Positions 1 to 8,259 of a DNA stretch of 64,000 nucleotides are shown one piece after another. The stretch covers positions 2,619,501 to 2,683,500 of the forward strand of contig NZ_CP126980.1 in NCBI RefSeq assembly GCF_030252345.1, given 5' to 3'. The first letter of the stretch is position 1, and every line of letters begins with the position of its first letter. This stretch comes from Actinoplanes oblitus. Lineage in GTDB: Bacteria > Actinomycetota > Actinomycetes > Mycobacteriales > Micromonosporaceae. The notes under the pieces were generated by a model. The model did no database searches. It saw only the letters and a program-made list of their open reading frames with translations, and was not told the DNA's origin. Both the position numbers and the translations under genes were made by a program.

Positions 1-321
1 GATGCTGATCGCCCAGACCAGCACGCTGGCGCCGTTGCTCAGCAGCTGCAGCAGGAAGAAGTCCTCGGCCTTGCCGGTGCGCAGGGCGATCAGCGCGGCC
101 ACGCAGACGCCGAGCAGGCCGATCAGCACGGCGCGGGGCTTGTCGCCGCGACGCAGCCGCCAGCCGACCACGCCGAGGGCGGCGAGCAGGGCGCCGGCCG
201 TGCCGGCCCCGATGGTGTGGAAGATCAGCCAGCCGCCCAGGAAGCCGACGGCCGGCCACGACGCGTCGATGGCGGCGCGCCGCCCGTTGAGCAATTCCGA
301 CAGCGATTCCGGCTGCGCCAT
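1..321 (-). CDS. DUF3159 family membrane protein (3' part missing)
   Basis: Seen: 107 codons from an ATG at 321 reading off the left edge, so the C-terminus is absent. The product has hydrophobic helices and the pattern RTGKAEDFFLLQLLSNG, which matches my memory of the DUF3159 family of actinobacterial integral membrane proteins (roughly 200 residues or more, function unknown). An imperfect iron-box-like palindrome lies at 342-360, just upstream. A CebR-type palindrome lies further upstream at 484-497. Either could regulate this gene. Inference only: family assignment by motif recognition; no enzymatic role can be stated. Confidence 0.7.
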   Translation of the reverse strand, partial: MAQPESLSELLNGRRAAIDASWPAVGFLGGWLIFHTIGAGTAGALLAALGVVGWRLRRGDKPRAVLIGLLGVCVAALIALRTGKAEDFFLLQLLSNGASVLVWAISI

Positions 322-341
322 CTCCACCCGCCTGTTAGAGG

Positions 342-360
342 TTAGGGCAGCCTAACCCAG
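342..360. promoter_or_regulatory. Imperfect DtxR/IdeR/DmdR iron box
   Basis: TTAGGGCAGCCTAACCCAG matches the 19-bp actinobacterial iron-box consensus TTAGGTTAGGCTAACCTAA at 14 of 19 positions by eye. It ends about 20 bp upstream of the DUF3159 start, where a repressor would block transcription. It is weaker than the site at 38568-38586. Its function is inferred. Confidence 0.4.
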
Positions 361-483
361 GCGGTGGGCAAAGGGTGGGACGGGGAGCGAGGTGGGGCTG
401 CCTCGTTCCCCGTCCATGGTGTAGCAGCACTGCGTGAGATCACGCGGGGGATTGCTGCGCCTCCATTCGAATCCAAACGGCCC

Positions 484-497
484 TGGGAGCGCTCCCA
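484..497. promoter_or_regulatory. CebR-type operator (perfect 14-bp palindrome)
   Basis: TGGGAGCGCTCCCA is identical to the known CebR operator that controls cellulose/cello-oligosaccharide genes in streptomycetes. It lies 43 bp after the stop of the cellulose-type copper monooxygenase gene and about 160 bp before the DUF3159 start, both on the minus strand. It is therefore not at the promoter of the obvious target gene. Confidence 0.6.
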
Positions 498-540
498 GTT
501 CATCGCACTGTAGCAAGTGTCGCGCGCCCCGGGGAGGGGG

Positions 541-1644
541 TCAGACCGCCGAGCAGCTGACGGCTGGGGTGGCCGGGGTGCCGGTCGCGATGAAGCCGAA
601 CGTCGCCGAACCGCCGGCCGCCAGCGCGCCGTTGTAGGTGGCGTTCGACGCCTGAATCTGATTGCCGCTGGTCAGCACCGTCGCGTTCCACGACTGCTGC
701 ACGGTCTGCGCGGCGCCGTAGGTGAGCGTCACCGCCCAGCCCTTGACCGCCGCGTTGCCCGCGGTCACCGTCACGGTCGCCTGGTAGGCGCCCGACCACT
801 GCGAGGCGACGGAGATCGCCGCGCGGCATCCGCCCGCCGGCACCGGCGTGGACGGTGAGGGCGAGCTGGGGGACGGCGAGCTCGGCGACGGCGAGGAGGG
901 CGACGGCGAGGACGGCGACGGCGAGGACGGCGACGGCGAGGACGGCGAGGTCGTACCGCTGAAGTTCACGTCACTGCAGAAGTAGTACGACTGGTCCAGG
1001 TGGCTCGCCTGCCAGATGGTGTAGACCATGGCGCGCCCGGACCGCCCGGACAGGTCCACCGGGATGTCCATCTGCACGCCGTTGCTGAGCTGCTCGGTCC
1101 ACTGCGCCGCCGGCGTGTTCGGCACCTCCTTCACCAGATCCAGGTCGGACCACTTCAGCGCGGTGGTGACCGGGTTGTAGGACGGTTTGGTGACATAGAC
1201 CCGGATGTAGTCGGCGCCGTGCCGCGCCCCGTCGAAGAGCCGCACCGTGAACGAGTTGGCGATCGTCGTCGCCTTCCAGTCGCCGATCGCGTCCATCGCG
1301 GCGTACCGGCCGTTCTGCGTCCGGCCGGCGCTGCACAACTGCCCGTCCGGGATGGCCGCCTGATGGTTGCCGGCCACGCCCTCGCGGAACAGGCCGTTCC
1401 AGTTCCACATCGCCTGCGGATCGGCCTGCCAGGCCTGGTAGCACATCGGATCCTCGGTCGCCATCTCCGGCGCCTGGAACCTGTCGCCCCACCGTTCGTA
1501 GCAACCGTAGTTGCGCGAGGCGGGACCGATGACGTTGCCGTGCGCCGCGGCGGGCGAGGCCGGCGCGACCAGCACGGCGAGAGCGGCGGCCAGGGCCGCC
1601 ACCAGGGCGGAGATCAAGAACTTCTTGGGTACGACGTGAGTCAT
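541..1644 (-). CDS. Secreted AA10 lytic polysaccharide monooxygenase with CBM2
   Basis: Seen: 367 residues. A Sec signal peptide (about 1-34) ends ...PAAA, followed by mature His35 (HGNVIGPAS). This is the N-terminal histidine that forms the copper histidine brace of AA10 LPMOs; the second brace histidine is His142 in GARHGADYIRV. The catalytic domain spans about 35-230 and ends near YYFCSDVNF. It is followed by a Ser/Pro linker of SPSS/SPSP repeats (about 232-268) and a C-terminal family-2 carbohydrate-binding module (about 273-367) with paired Cys. The role is oxidative cleavage of crystalline cellulose or chitin outside the cell, with CBM2 binding the surface. The architecture is that of the streptomycete CelS2-like enzymes, so cellulose is the likelier substrate. 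The gene is monocistronic. Confidence 0.92.
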   Translation of the reverse strand: MTHVVPKKFLISALVAALAAALAVLVAPASPAAAHGNVIGPASRNYGCYERWGDRFQAPEMATEDPMCYQAWQADPQAMWNWNGLFREGVAGNHQAAIPDGQLCSAGRTQNGRYAAMDAIGDWKATTIANSFTVRLFDGARHGADYIRVYVTKPSYNPVTTALKWSDLDLVKEVPNTPAAQWTEQLSNGVQMDIPVDLSGRSGRAMVYTIWQASHLDQSYYFCSDVNFSGTTSPSSPSPSSPSPSSPSPSSPSPSSPSPSSPSPSTPVPAGGCRAAISVASQWSGAYQATVTVTAGNAAVKGWAVTLTYGAAQTVQQSWNATVLTSGNQIQASNATYNGALAAGGSATFGFIATGTPATPAVSCSAV

Positions 1645-1884
1645 GCGAACTCAGCACTCCTGAGCTCAGGGCCGCCGTGGGTAGCGACGGCCGGGCTGCG
1701 GGGGGGATGTCGGAAGCTGCCCGGGCTTCCGCGGTACCCGCGTGCGTCTCTCGTCGAGTGCTGTGCCGCCCAGCGTGCCCGCTTGATCGAGAGTTGTCAA
1801 TCGGCCCGCGATGCTCCGGCGGGTTCCCGGCGACGATGCGGAAAATCGGGTGCCGGCCGGCCCCGGAGTTCCTAGGTTGTCGGG

Positions 1885-2448
1885 ATGTCCGCCGAAGCCG
1901 CCCGTGCCGCCGAACTGCTCACCCAGCTGTCCAACCCCGCCCGCCTGCGCGCCTTCGCCGAGCTGGTCCGCCGGGGTGGCGAGGGATCGTCCCTCGCCGA
2001 GCTGGCGTTCCACCTGGACGTCGGCAAGCCGCAGGCGGGGGAGGCGCTGGGCCGGCTGGCCGCGCTCGGGCTGGCCACCGGCAGCGGCGACGGGTATTAC
2101 CGGGCCCGGCCGGAGGCGCTGCGCGAGGCGGCGCAGGCGTTGTCGGCGAGCCTGCCGATCGCGCCGTTGCTCGGGGAGTATCCACAGCTCAGGAGCTTTT
2201 TCGCGTACGGCCGGCTGACCGCCCTGCCGCCGACGCTGAGCGAGCGGTACCAGCAGATCGCGGAGCTGCTGGCACGTTTCGTGGCGGTCCAGGACCTGCT
2301 CACCGAGGACGAGGTGAACGCCCGGATCGCGGTGGTGGCCGACGACGTGGCGGCGGTCCGCCGGATGCTCGTCGACACCGGCTGGCTGGAGCGCGACCGG
2401 GCCGGCACCGTCTACGGCGCCGGCCGGATCTACACCCCCGCGAATTGA
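1885..2448 (+). CDS. ArsR-like HTH protein with DUF2087 domain
   Basis: Seen: 187 residues. The N-terminal 80 residues form a winged-helix-like domain (LSNPARLRAFAELV, then GKPQAGEALGRLAALGLATGSG and a YYRARPEALR wing), typical of ArsR-like regulators. The C-terminal part (about 115-187: LLARFVAVQDLLTEDEVNARI, then VRRMLVDTGWLERDRAGTVY) matches DUF2087, which is often fused to such DNA-binding domains. The start is supported by TAGGTT at 1873-1878, exactly 6 nt before the ATG, which suggests leaderless transcription. No cysteine metal site is seen, so a metal sensor is unlikely. The target is unknown. Confidence 0.75.
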   Translation: MSAEAARAAELLTQLSNPARLRAFAELVRRGGEGSSLAELAFHLDVGKPQAGEALGRLAALGLATGSGDGYYRARPEALREAAQALSASLPIAPLLGEYPQLRSFFAYGRLTALPPTLSERYQQIAELLARFVAVQDLLTEDEVNARIAVVADDVAAVRRMLVDTGWLERDRAGTVYGAGRIYTPAN

Positions 2449-2572
2449 TGCCGGACGGCCCGATCGGCCGGCCGCGACGGCTGTCCGCAGGCTTCGGACC
2501 AGGGGAGTCGAGCGGTACCTTCCGGACCGCCCGCAGCGCCGCGATGTCCCGCCAGGGCACGCGCATCCTCCA

Positions 2573-3220
2573 CTAGCGGTTCTGAGCCCGCCGGTCGCGC
2601 TCCCTGATCGCGGTCTCCACGAGGGCTCGGGCGGCCCACGTCATGGCCTCCCGCTCGGCTTCCGCGTCGAGGCCGCGGACGTCTCGCAGGGCTATCTGCG
2701 CCTCCCAGCCGACCACCATGGTCAGCGCGGAGATGAGGCGCTCGTAGGCCGGCTCGCCCAGGCTGTCACGCAACGGCTCGCAGGCCTTGTCCAGCCACTC
2801 GATCCGGCGCTGGCTGCGGCGTGGGCCGGTCGCCTCGGCGGCGCCGCCGGCGGCCGGGTCGACGGTCAGACGGATCATGCGGCGCCCCAGGGGTAGCGAC
2901 TGCGGCGAGTAGTCCAGCAGCGTCCGGATGAGGGCGTCGACCCGCCCCGCCGGATCGTCGGCGAGCGCGGGATCCGCGAGCGCCGCCTCCACCGGCGGCT
3001 CGTTGAGCGCGCCGGCCGTCGCGTCGAGGAGCAGCTCGTCCAGCGCCGGGAAGTACATGTAGACGGTGCGTCGCGACACGTCGGCGGCGGCCGCGATCTC
3101 GTCGATGGACGGCGTTGATCCGAGCGTGCTCAGGCGTACCGCCGCATCGACGATCGCCTTCCGGGTGCGGCGCCGCTGCGCCTCCCGGCCACCGCTGCGC
3201 ACCGGTTTCTCCATAGTCAT
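2573..3220 (-). CDS. TetR/AcrR-family transcriptional regulator
   Basis: Seen: about 215 residues from the ATG at 3220; an in-frame GTG at 3232 and an ATG at 3214 are alternatives. The N-terminal HTH reads RRTRKAIVDAAVRL..IDEIAAAADVSRRTVYMYFPALDELL, the classic TetR fold. The C-terminal helical ligand domain is divergent. It is transcribed divergently from the SDR-like gene at 3414. The intergenic TTGCACT-TG-AGTGCAA palindrome (3301-3316) is the likely operator, so it probably represses itself and the SDR-like gene. The ligand is unknown. Confidence 0.85.
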   Translation of the reverse strand: MTMEKPVRSGGREAQRRRTRKAIVDAAVRLSTLGSTPSIDEIAAAADVSRRTVYMYFPALDELLLDATAGALNEPPVEAALADPALADDPAGRVDALIRTLLDYSPQSLPLGRRMIRLTVDPAAGGAAEATGPRRSQRRIEWLDKACEPLRDSLGEPAYERLISALTMVVGWEAQIALRDVRGLDAEAEREAMTWAARALVETAIRERDRRAQNR

Positions 3221-3300
3221 CGGCGATGCCACCCACCTCGAAGCCTGTGATCACGACCGCCTTGACGGCCATCGGAGCCGAGTATACCGTCATGCATTAA

Positions 3301-3316
3301 TTGCACTTGAGTGCAA
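3301..3316. promoter_or_regulatory. Probable TetR operator
   Basis: TTGCACT-TG-AGTGCAA is a 7-2-7 perfect inverted repeat in the divergent promoter region. It is flanked by further TTGCA-type half sites (TGCATTAA before it, ATTGCACAA after it). Its position between the TetR gene and the SDR-like gene makes it the likely binding site. Confidence 0.55.
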
Positions 3317-3413
3317 TGATTGCACAAGGCGGCAGAGTCTGCCCGCGCGGCCCGGCTCCGGCCTGCCATGCGCGGATGCCCGCAGGTGAGAACGGGAGAA
3401 TCAGGAGGCGACC

Positions 3414-4346
3414 ATGAGAGTGCTGGTAGCAGGCGCGACCGGAGCGATGGGCAAGCAGCTCGTGCCGCGCTTGGTGAGCGCCGGTCACGAGGTCTTCGCC
3501 ATGACGCGCAACGAGTCGAGCAAGGCGGCCCTGTCGGAACTCGGCGCGGTGCCGACCGTCGCGGACGCGCTCAACCGCGCCCAGGTCGAGGCGGCGGTCC
3601 GCGAGGCCAAGCCCGACGTGATCATCCACCAGCTGACCGCCATCGGGCACATCGACACACGCCACTTCGAGCGCAGCTTCGCCGCCACCGACCGGCTGCG
3701 CATCGAGGGCACCGACAACCTTCTGGCCGCGGGGCGCGCGGCGGGAGTGCGGCGGTTCGTGGCGCAGAGCAACGGCGCGTTCACCTACGCCCGGACGGGT
3801 GGGCCGGTGAAGACCGAGCAGGACCCGCTCGACCCGTCGCCGGTCAGCCAGATGGCTCCGATGGTCGCCGCGATCCGGCACCTGGAAAGCGCCGTGCTGG
3901 GCGCCGAGGGGATCGACGGGATCGTGCTGCGCTACGGCGCGTTCTACGGACCCGGCACCTCGATGGCCCCGGGTTCCGCGCAGCTGGAGGCGATCCGCAA
4001 GGGCAAGTTCCCGATCGTCGGCGACGGCGGCGGCGTATGGTCGTTCGTCCACGTCGCCGATGCGGCGGAGGCGACGGCCGCGGCGGTCGACAAGGGCGCC
4101 CCCGGTGTCTACAACATCGTCGACGACGATCCCGCACCGGTCGCCGAGTGGTTGCCGGAACTGGCCCGCAAGCTGGGTGCCCGGAAGCCGATGCGGGTGC
4201 CACGGTTCGTCGGGCGGCTGGCCGCCGGGGAGCCCGGCGTCGTGCTGATGACCGAACTCCGCGGCGCTTCGAACGCCAAGGCCAAGCGCGAGCTGGGCTG
4301 GCGGCCGGCGCACCCGTCCTGGCGTCAAGGCCTCCAGGTGTCCTGA
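3414..4346 (+). CDS. NAD(P)-binding atypical SDR / epimerase-like protein
   Basis: Seen: 310 residues. The Rossmann motif GATGAMG (7-13) follows MRVLVA, and an acidic/polar segment follows beta2. The fold matches the NAD-dependent epimerase/dehydratase (extended SDR) family, with RYGAFYGPG and a C-terminal region ending LGWRPAHPSW. Odd: where extended SDRs carry the catalytic YxxxK, this protein reads APMVAAIRHLESAV, with no Tyr. It may be an atypical SDR (NmrA-like or a non-catalytic sensor), or it may use another residue. RBS AGGAGG lies about 6 nt before the ATG. It is divergent from a TetR gene and probably repressed by it. Confidence 0.8.
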   Translation: MRVLVAGATGAMGKQLVPRLVSAGHEVFAMTRNESSKAALSELGAVPTVADALNRAQVEAAVREAKPDVIIHQLTAIGHIDTRHFERSFAATDRLRIEGTDNLLAAGRAAGVRRFVAQSNGAFTYARTGGPVKTEQDPLDPSPVSQMAPMVAAIRHLESAVLGAEGIDGIVLRYGAFYGPGTSMAPGSAQLEAIRKGKFPIVGDGGGVWSFVHVADAAEATAAAVDKGAPGVYNIVDDDPAPVAEWLPELARKLGARKPMRVPRFVGRLAAGEPGVVLMTELRGASNAKAKRELGWRPAHPSWRQGLQVS

Positions 4347-4439
4347 CTGCCGCGGATCCAGCCCGCGCGGGGACAGGGTGGGGCCGCTGTGGCCGCCCGG
4401 CCGCTCAGCGAACTTCGCCGTCCGGGATGTGGCCGGTGC

Positions 4440-5051
4440 TCATCGGACCGTCGCCGCCCTGGCCACCGCGGGGGCCGTCACGGCTGCCGGCACCGCGTCG
4501 GGCAGGGTGGCGGTCCACAGCCGGTAGACGAGCACCGGGCCGATGACCCAGTAGCCGAGGGCGGTGTAGAAGCCGGGGAAGCTGAGGTCGCCGGCGATCA
4601 GGTCGTAGACGATGTGGCCGATGGCGTTGCCCATCGCGCCCATCACCGCGAAGAACCAGGCGATCAGCAGCGGGACCCGCCAGCCGCGGTAGATGGCGAG
4701 AGCGCCGATGGCGAAGGCGGCGTAGGAGATCATGTTGATCCAGACGAACTTGTTCAAGGTCATGGCCTGCGCGCCGAACACCTCGGTCGGCCAGCGGCGG
4801 TTGAATCCGTTGGTGAACTCCTCGGCGAAGTGCAGGAACTGCCACGCCATGCCGACCAGATAGATCGGCAACACCTTCGCCGGATCCGGCCGGCGCCGGT
4901 TGGTGGTCATCAGGTGTGCGGCGTACGCGATCACCATGGCCGGGATGAACGTCCACCACAGCGCTGAGCCCGGCGAGAGCCAGGCGAACAACGAGATCAG
5001 GGCGGCGGCTACGCCACCGGCCGCGAGCGCGGTCTTTCGGGTCTGGGACAC
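4440..5051 (-). CDS. HXXEE-domain membrane protein
   Basis: Seen: 203 residues, starting at a GTG preceded by GAGGAG. About six hydrophobic helices are present. The family signature HFAEE (His74, Glu77, Glu78) lies in one helix and a matching AIGH histidine in a later helix. The HXXEE family is an uncharacterised integral membrane family named for this motif; the polar residues inside the membrane could bind a metal. Divergent from the TetR gene at 5191, across a region with four palindromes, so it is very probably the regulated target. Confidence 0.8.
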   Translation of the reverse strand: MSQTRKTALAAGGVAAALISLFAWLSPGSALWWTFIPAMVIAYAAHLMTTNRRRPDPAKVLPIYLVGMAWQFLHFAEEFTNGFNRRWPTEVFGAQAMTLNKFVWINMISYAAFAIGALAIYRGWRVPLLIAWFFAVMGAMGNAIGHIVYDLIAGDLSFPGFYTALGYWVIGPVLVYRLWTATLPDAVPAAVTAPAVARAATVR

Positions 5052-5102
5052 AGGGGTCTCCTCGGAGAGCCGGACAGCTGCCGGGACGGCGCGGACAGCT
5101 TT

Positions 5103-5175
5103 GCCAACAGCTGTTTGTCAACGCCCGTTGGCGACTCAGCCTAGGTTGCCAACGGCCGTTGGCCAACAGTTGTTG
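5103..5175. promoter_or_regulatory. Four-site TetR operator array
   Basis: Four palindromes of the CAACN-NN-NGTTG type lie in the divergent region: AACAGCTGTT (5106-5115), CAACG-CC-CGTTG (5119-5130), GCCAACGGCCGTTGGC (5148-5163, perfect 16 bp) and CAACA-GT-TGTTG (5164-5175). The last two are adjacent and overlap the -35 position of the TetR gene, whose -10 is TATGCT at 5179-5184. Cooperative repression of both genes is inferred. Confidence 0.65.
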
Positions 5176-5190
5176 CGCTATGCTCCAGTC

Positions 5191-5769
5191 GTGGCATTTA
5201 CGGAGAGATCGGCCAAGGCTCGCACCGCGATCCTGGCGGCAGCGGCCCGCCGGTTCGCGGCGGACGGCTACGACCGCACCACCATCCGCGCCATCGCCCA
5301 GGACGCCGGGGTGGACCCGTCCATGGTCATCCGATACTTCACCAGCAAGGCGGACCTCTTTTACGCCGCCTCCTGGACCGCCTCGCCGACGAGCATCGAC
5401 GCCGCCCCGGGCAGCGACTTCGCCGAGCGGTACGCCACGGTCTTCATCGACGTCTGGGAGCGCGACCAGTCGGCGCTGGCCGCGCTGCTTCGTGCCGCGC
5501 CGACGCATCCGGAGGCGGTCGAGCAGCTCCAGGGAGTGCTCGACCGCCAATTCCTGCCGGTGTTCAAGGAGGCGTTCCCGGAGCGCGCCGACGTCGAACA
5601 GCGGGCGGCGCTGATCGTCAGCCAGACGATCGGGCTGGCCTACTGCCGATACCTGCTACGGCTGGAGCCGCTGGCCTCGATGAGCAGAGACCGACTCCAC
5701 CACGCCCTCGCCGGCACCATCCGCCGCTACCTCGACGAGCCGATCGGCCCGGCCCCACAAGACGGCTGA
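5191..5769 (+). CDS. TetR-family transcriptional regulator
   Basis: Seen: 192 residues. HTH: ARTAILAAAARRFAADGYDRTTIRAIAQDAGVDPSMV is read in pieces, ending in IRYFTSKADLFYAA, which is typical TetR. The GTG start at 5191 is chosen because TATGCT (5179-5184) lies exactly 6 nt before it, the arrangement of a leaderless -10 element, and because homology begins immediately afterwards. The C-terminal half is the variable ligand domain. It probably represses itself and the divergent HXXEE membrane gene through the 5103-5175 palindromes. The effector is unknown. Confidence 0.85.
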   Translation: MAFTERSAKARTAILAAAARRFAADGYDRTTIRAIAQDAGVDPSMVIRYFTSKADLFYAASWTASPTSIDAAPGSDFAERYATVFIDVWERDQSALAALLRAAPTHPEAVEQLQGVLDRQFLPVFKEAFPERADVEQRAALIVSQTIGLAYCRYLLRLEPLASMSRDRLHHALAGTIRRYLDEPIGPAPQDG

Positions 5770-5855
5770 AGTCCCCGGCCCTCCCGTGCGCCGCGGGACT
5801 CGAGTGAGACGGCCCGCCCGGGACAGTGCGGTGTGCTCCCTGGTGAAGGCGTGCC

Positions 5856-7064
5856 TCAGTCGGTGGTGACGTTCAGCGCGGCCGCGTCGCGCGGGACGAT
5901 CAGGGGCATCGCCGCGGCCAGGACCGCGGTCAGGGCGCCGAGGACACCGAGTGCCGGGCGCAGGCCGCCGACGGCCGCCGCCAGGCCGTTGATCAGTACC
6001 GGGGAGAGGAACTCGCCGACGAACAGGGTGCCGGTCCACAGGCCGGTGCCCCGGCCGCGTTCCTCGAAGCCGAGCCGGTTGGTGGCCCAGGTGAGCAGGG
6101 TGGGCAGCAGCAGGCCGGTGCCGGCACCGGTGAGCACCGCGCCGATGGTGATCACCGGCGCCGAGGCGGTGGCCGCGATGACCAGGAAGCCGAGGGCGGC
6201 CAGCCCGAAGGCGAACGGCAGCAGCCGGCGCGGGGTGCGCGCGGAGAGCTTGGCGAACGAGCCGGCCGCGACGGCCGTGGCGAGCGACATCAGGGCGCTG
6301 AGCGCGCCGATGGTGGCGGTCTCGGTGACGCCCACCTCGTCCAGCACGAAGGACAGCTCCACGATCAGGGCGTAGAAGACGACCCCGCCGGCCAGGGTGA
6401 CCAGGCACGGGGTGCGCAGCCGGCGCCAGGGCAGCGGCGGGAGCCGGCGGGGCTCGGCGAGCGCGCCGGTGGGCCGGGGCGCCGCCGCGGGCTGCCAGAT
6501 CAGCAGGACCATCGGGACGGCCAGGACCAGCGCGACGGTGTAGAGCCAGAACGGGGCTCGCCAGCCGGACCCCCCGACGGCACCGCCCAGGCCCAGGAAG
6601 ACGGTGGCGGACACCGCGGCGAGCAACGTCTGCAGGCCCAGGTAACGGCTGCGCCGGGGACCGGACCAGTAGTCGGCGATCAGGGTGGTGCAGCAGGTCA
6701 TGATGGCGGCTTCGCAGAGTCCGACCAGGACCCGGGAGCCGATGATGGCCGGCAGCGTGGTCAGGTAGAGCGGCGCGGTGCCGCAGATGGCGTAGCCGAC
6801 CATCGCGGCGATCAGCAGCCGCTTGCGGTCCAGGGCGTCCACGACGAAACCGGCGAACGGCGCGGTCAGGCCGATCACCAGGGCGGGCACGGTGAGGACG
6901 ACGGGTACCAGCACGTCGGCGCCGGCCACCCCGGCGAAGTGGTCGGTCATCTGCGGCAGGACCGGTGCGATCAGCACCGCGCCGAGGACCGACAGGCAGC
7001 TGCCGGCCAGCAGCAGCACCAGCTGGCCGGCGCCGGCGCGGCGCTGGGTGACGGCTTCGGGCAT
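5856..7064 (-). CDS. Major facilitator superfamily transporter
   Basis: Seen: 402 residues with about 12 hydrophobic helices. The motif-A-like loop GFVVDALDRKRLL lies between helices 2 and 3, characteristic of MFS proton-coupled drug or small-molecule transporters. It lies downstream of and co-directional with the LysR gene (gap about 146 bp), which in turn is divergent from the aromatic catabolic operon. It may therefore import the substrate of that pathway or export a toxic intermediate. No substrate can be read from sequence. An RBS (GGAAGG) precedes the ATG. Confidence 0.85.
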   Translation of the reverse strand: MPEAVTQRRAGAGQLVLLLAGSCLSVLGAVLIAPVLPQMTDHFAGVAGADVLVPVVLTVPALVIGLTAPFAGFVVDALDRKRLLIAAMVGYAICGTAPLYLTTLPAIIGSRVLVGLCEAAIMTCCTTLIADYWSGPRRSRYLGLQTLLAAVSATVFLGLGGAVGGSGWRAPFWLYTVALVLAVPMVLLIWQPAAAPRPTGALAEPRRLPPLPWRRLRTPCLVTLAGGVVFYALIVELSFVLDEVGVTETATIGALSALMSLATAVAAGSFAKLSARTPRRLLPFAFGLAALGFLVIAATASAPVITIGAVLTGAGTGLLLPTLLTWATNRLGFEERGRGTGLWTGTLFVGEFLSPVLINGLAAAVGGLRPALGVLGALTAVLAAAMPLIVPRDAAALNVTTD

Positions 7065-7210
7065 GGCGGGGCCTTCCGGAGGAGGAGAAGCCGGTGGTCC
7101 AGGTCACATCCGGCGGTGCTGACTATGGTCAGGCCGCGCCCCATCACGGAAGCCCGGTTCCGCTGATGCCCGGTATCGGTCCCGCTGATGGTGTGCCGGG
7201 ACGGCGCTTG

Positions 7211-8149
7211 TCACTGAGCGGCCGGCCGGCGGCGAAGTGACGCGGCGGCGTTCACGATCAGGTCCCGGAACCAGGTGTGCGCGGGATCGGTGCGGTACAT
7301 CGGGTTCCACCAGAACGCCTCGGCGACCGGGACCACCTCGAACGGGCAGTCGAACACGCGCACCCCGGCCACCGGGGCCAGCAGCCGGGCCAGCCGCTCC
7401 TGGATCAGGGCGACCCGCCGGGTCCCCGCCACCAGGAACGGCATCTGCACGAAACCGTCCACCGCGGCGTCCACCCGCGCCTCGATGCCCAGCATCCGCA
7501 GCTGGCGGGCGGCCGGGGCGAACGCCGTCGGCCGGTCCACATACATCACCCAGGGCAGGTCCGCGAGGTGCTCCAGCGTCAGGGCGTCGCCCACCTCGGG
7601 GTGGTCGTCGGACACGATGCACACCCAGCGGTCCTCGAAGAGGTCCAGATAGGGCAGATCGGTGACGAAGCCGTGCGGCACGATCAGGCCGTCGGCGGCG
7701 CGCAGGGTCGCCTCGGCGTGGTCCACGGCGTACGGCGTGGTCTGCTCCAGCCGCAACCGGACGCCGGGCGCGAGCCGGGCGATCTCCCGGGTCACCAGCG
7801 GTCCGAGGATCGTCGCCGCGTAGTCGGAGATCACCAGGGTGAACTCGCGGTCCAGCCGGGACGGGTCGAACTCGGCCGTCGCGTCGAAGACCCGTCGCAC
7901 CCCGGCCAGCGCGGGACCGGTGAGCACCGCGACCCGCGCCGCGAGGGGGGTCAGCTCGTAACGGTTGCCGGCCCGGGTGAGCAGCGGGTCGCCGAAGTGC
8001 CGGCGCAGCCGGGCCAGGGCGCCGCTGACCGCCGGCTGGCTGACCCCCAGATGCTCGGCCGTGCGGGTCACGTTCCGCTCGCGCAGCAGGGCGTCGAGCG
8101 TCACCAGCAGATTGAGATCGAGATTGGCCAGCACCCGGTCGACAGCCAT
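7211..8149 (-). CDS. LysR-family regulator of the adjacent aromatic operon
   Basis: Seen: 312 residues from the ATG at 8149. An N-terminal winged HTH (NLDLNLLVTLDALLRERNVT, then VSQPAVSGALARLRRHFGDPLL) is followed by a LysR substrate-binding domain (about 95-300); its closest style is the NodD/LinR group. The start is fixed by TATAGT (complement of 8156-8161) exactly 6 nt upstream, a leaderless -10; an upstream in-frame ATG is unlikely. It is divergent from the catabolic operon starting at 8260. By analogy with LysR systems it should activate that operon with a pathway intermediate as inducer. Confidence 0.88.
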   Translation of the reverse strand: MAVDRVLANLDLNLLVTLDALLRERNVTRTAEHLGVSQPAVSGALARLRRHFGDPLLTRAGNRYELTPLAARVAVLTGPALAGVRRVFDATAEFDPSRLDREFTLVISDYAATILGPLVTREIARLAPGVRLRLEQTTPYAVDHAEATLRAADGLIVPHGFVTDLPYLDLFEDRWVCIVSDDHPEVGDALTLEHLADLPWVMYVDRPTAFAPAARQLRMLGIEARVDAAVDGFVQMPFLVAGTRRVALIQERLARLLAPVAGVRVFDCPFEVVPVAEAFWWNPMYRTDPAHTWFRDLIVNAAASLRRRPAAQ

Positions 8150-8259
8150 GGCGCAACTATAAGCCAGGGCGATGACCGACATCACCAAGTCGAGCTTCCG
8201 TAATAACCCCGGCTCACGCGACAGTGGTCCCAGTCACACGAAACGGGAGGGAAACCGCC

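Noticed and set aside
455..480. tRNA-like TTCGAATCC string near 466
   Set aside because: No matching T-stem, anticodon or acceptor pairing around it; a chance string.
4347..4439. Terminator between the SDR and HXXEE genes
   Set aside because: No perfect stem beyond 6 bp was found, although a terminator is expected between convergent genes.
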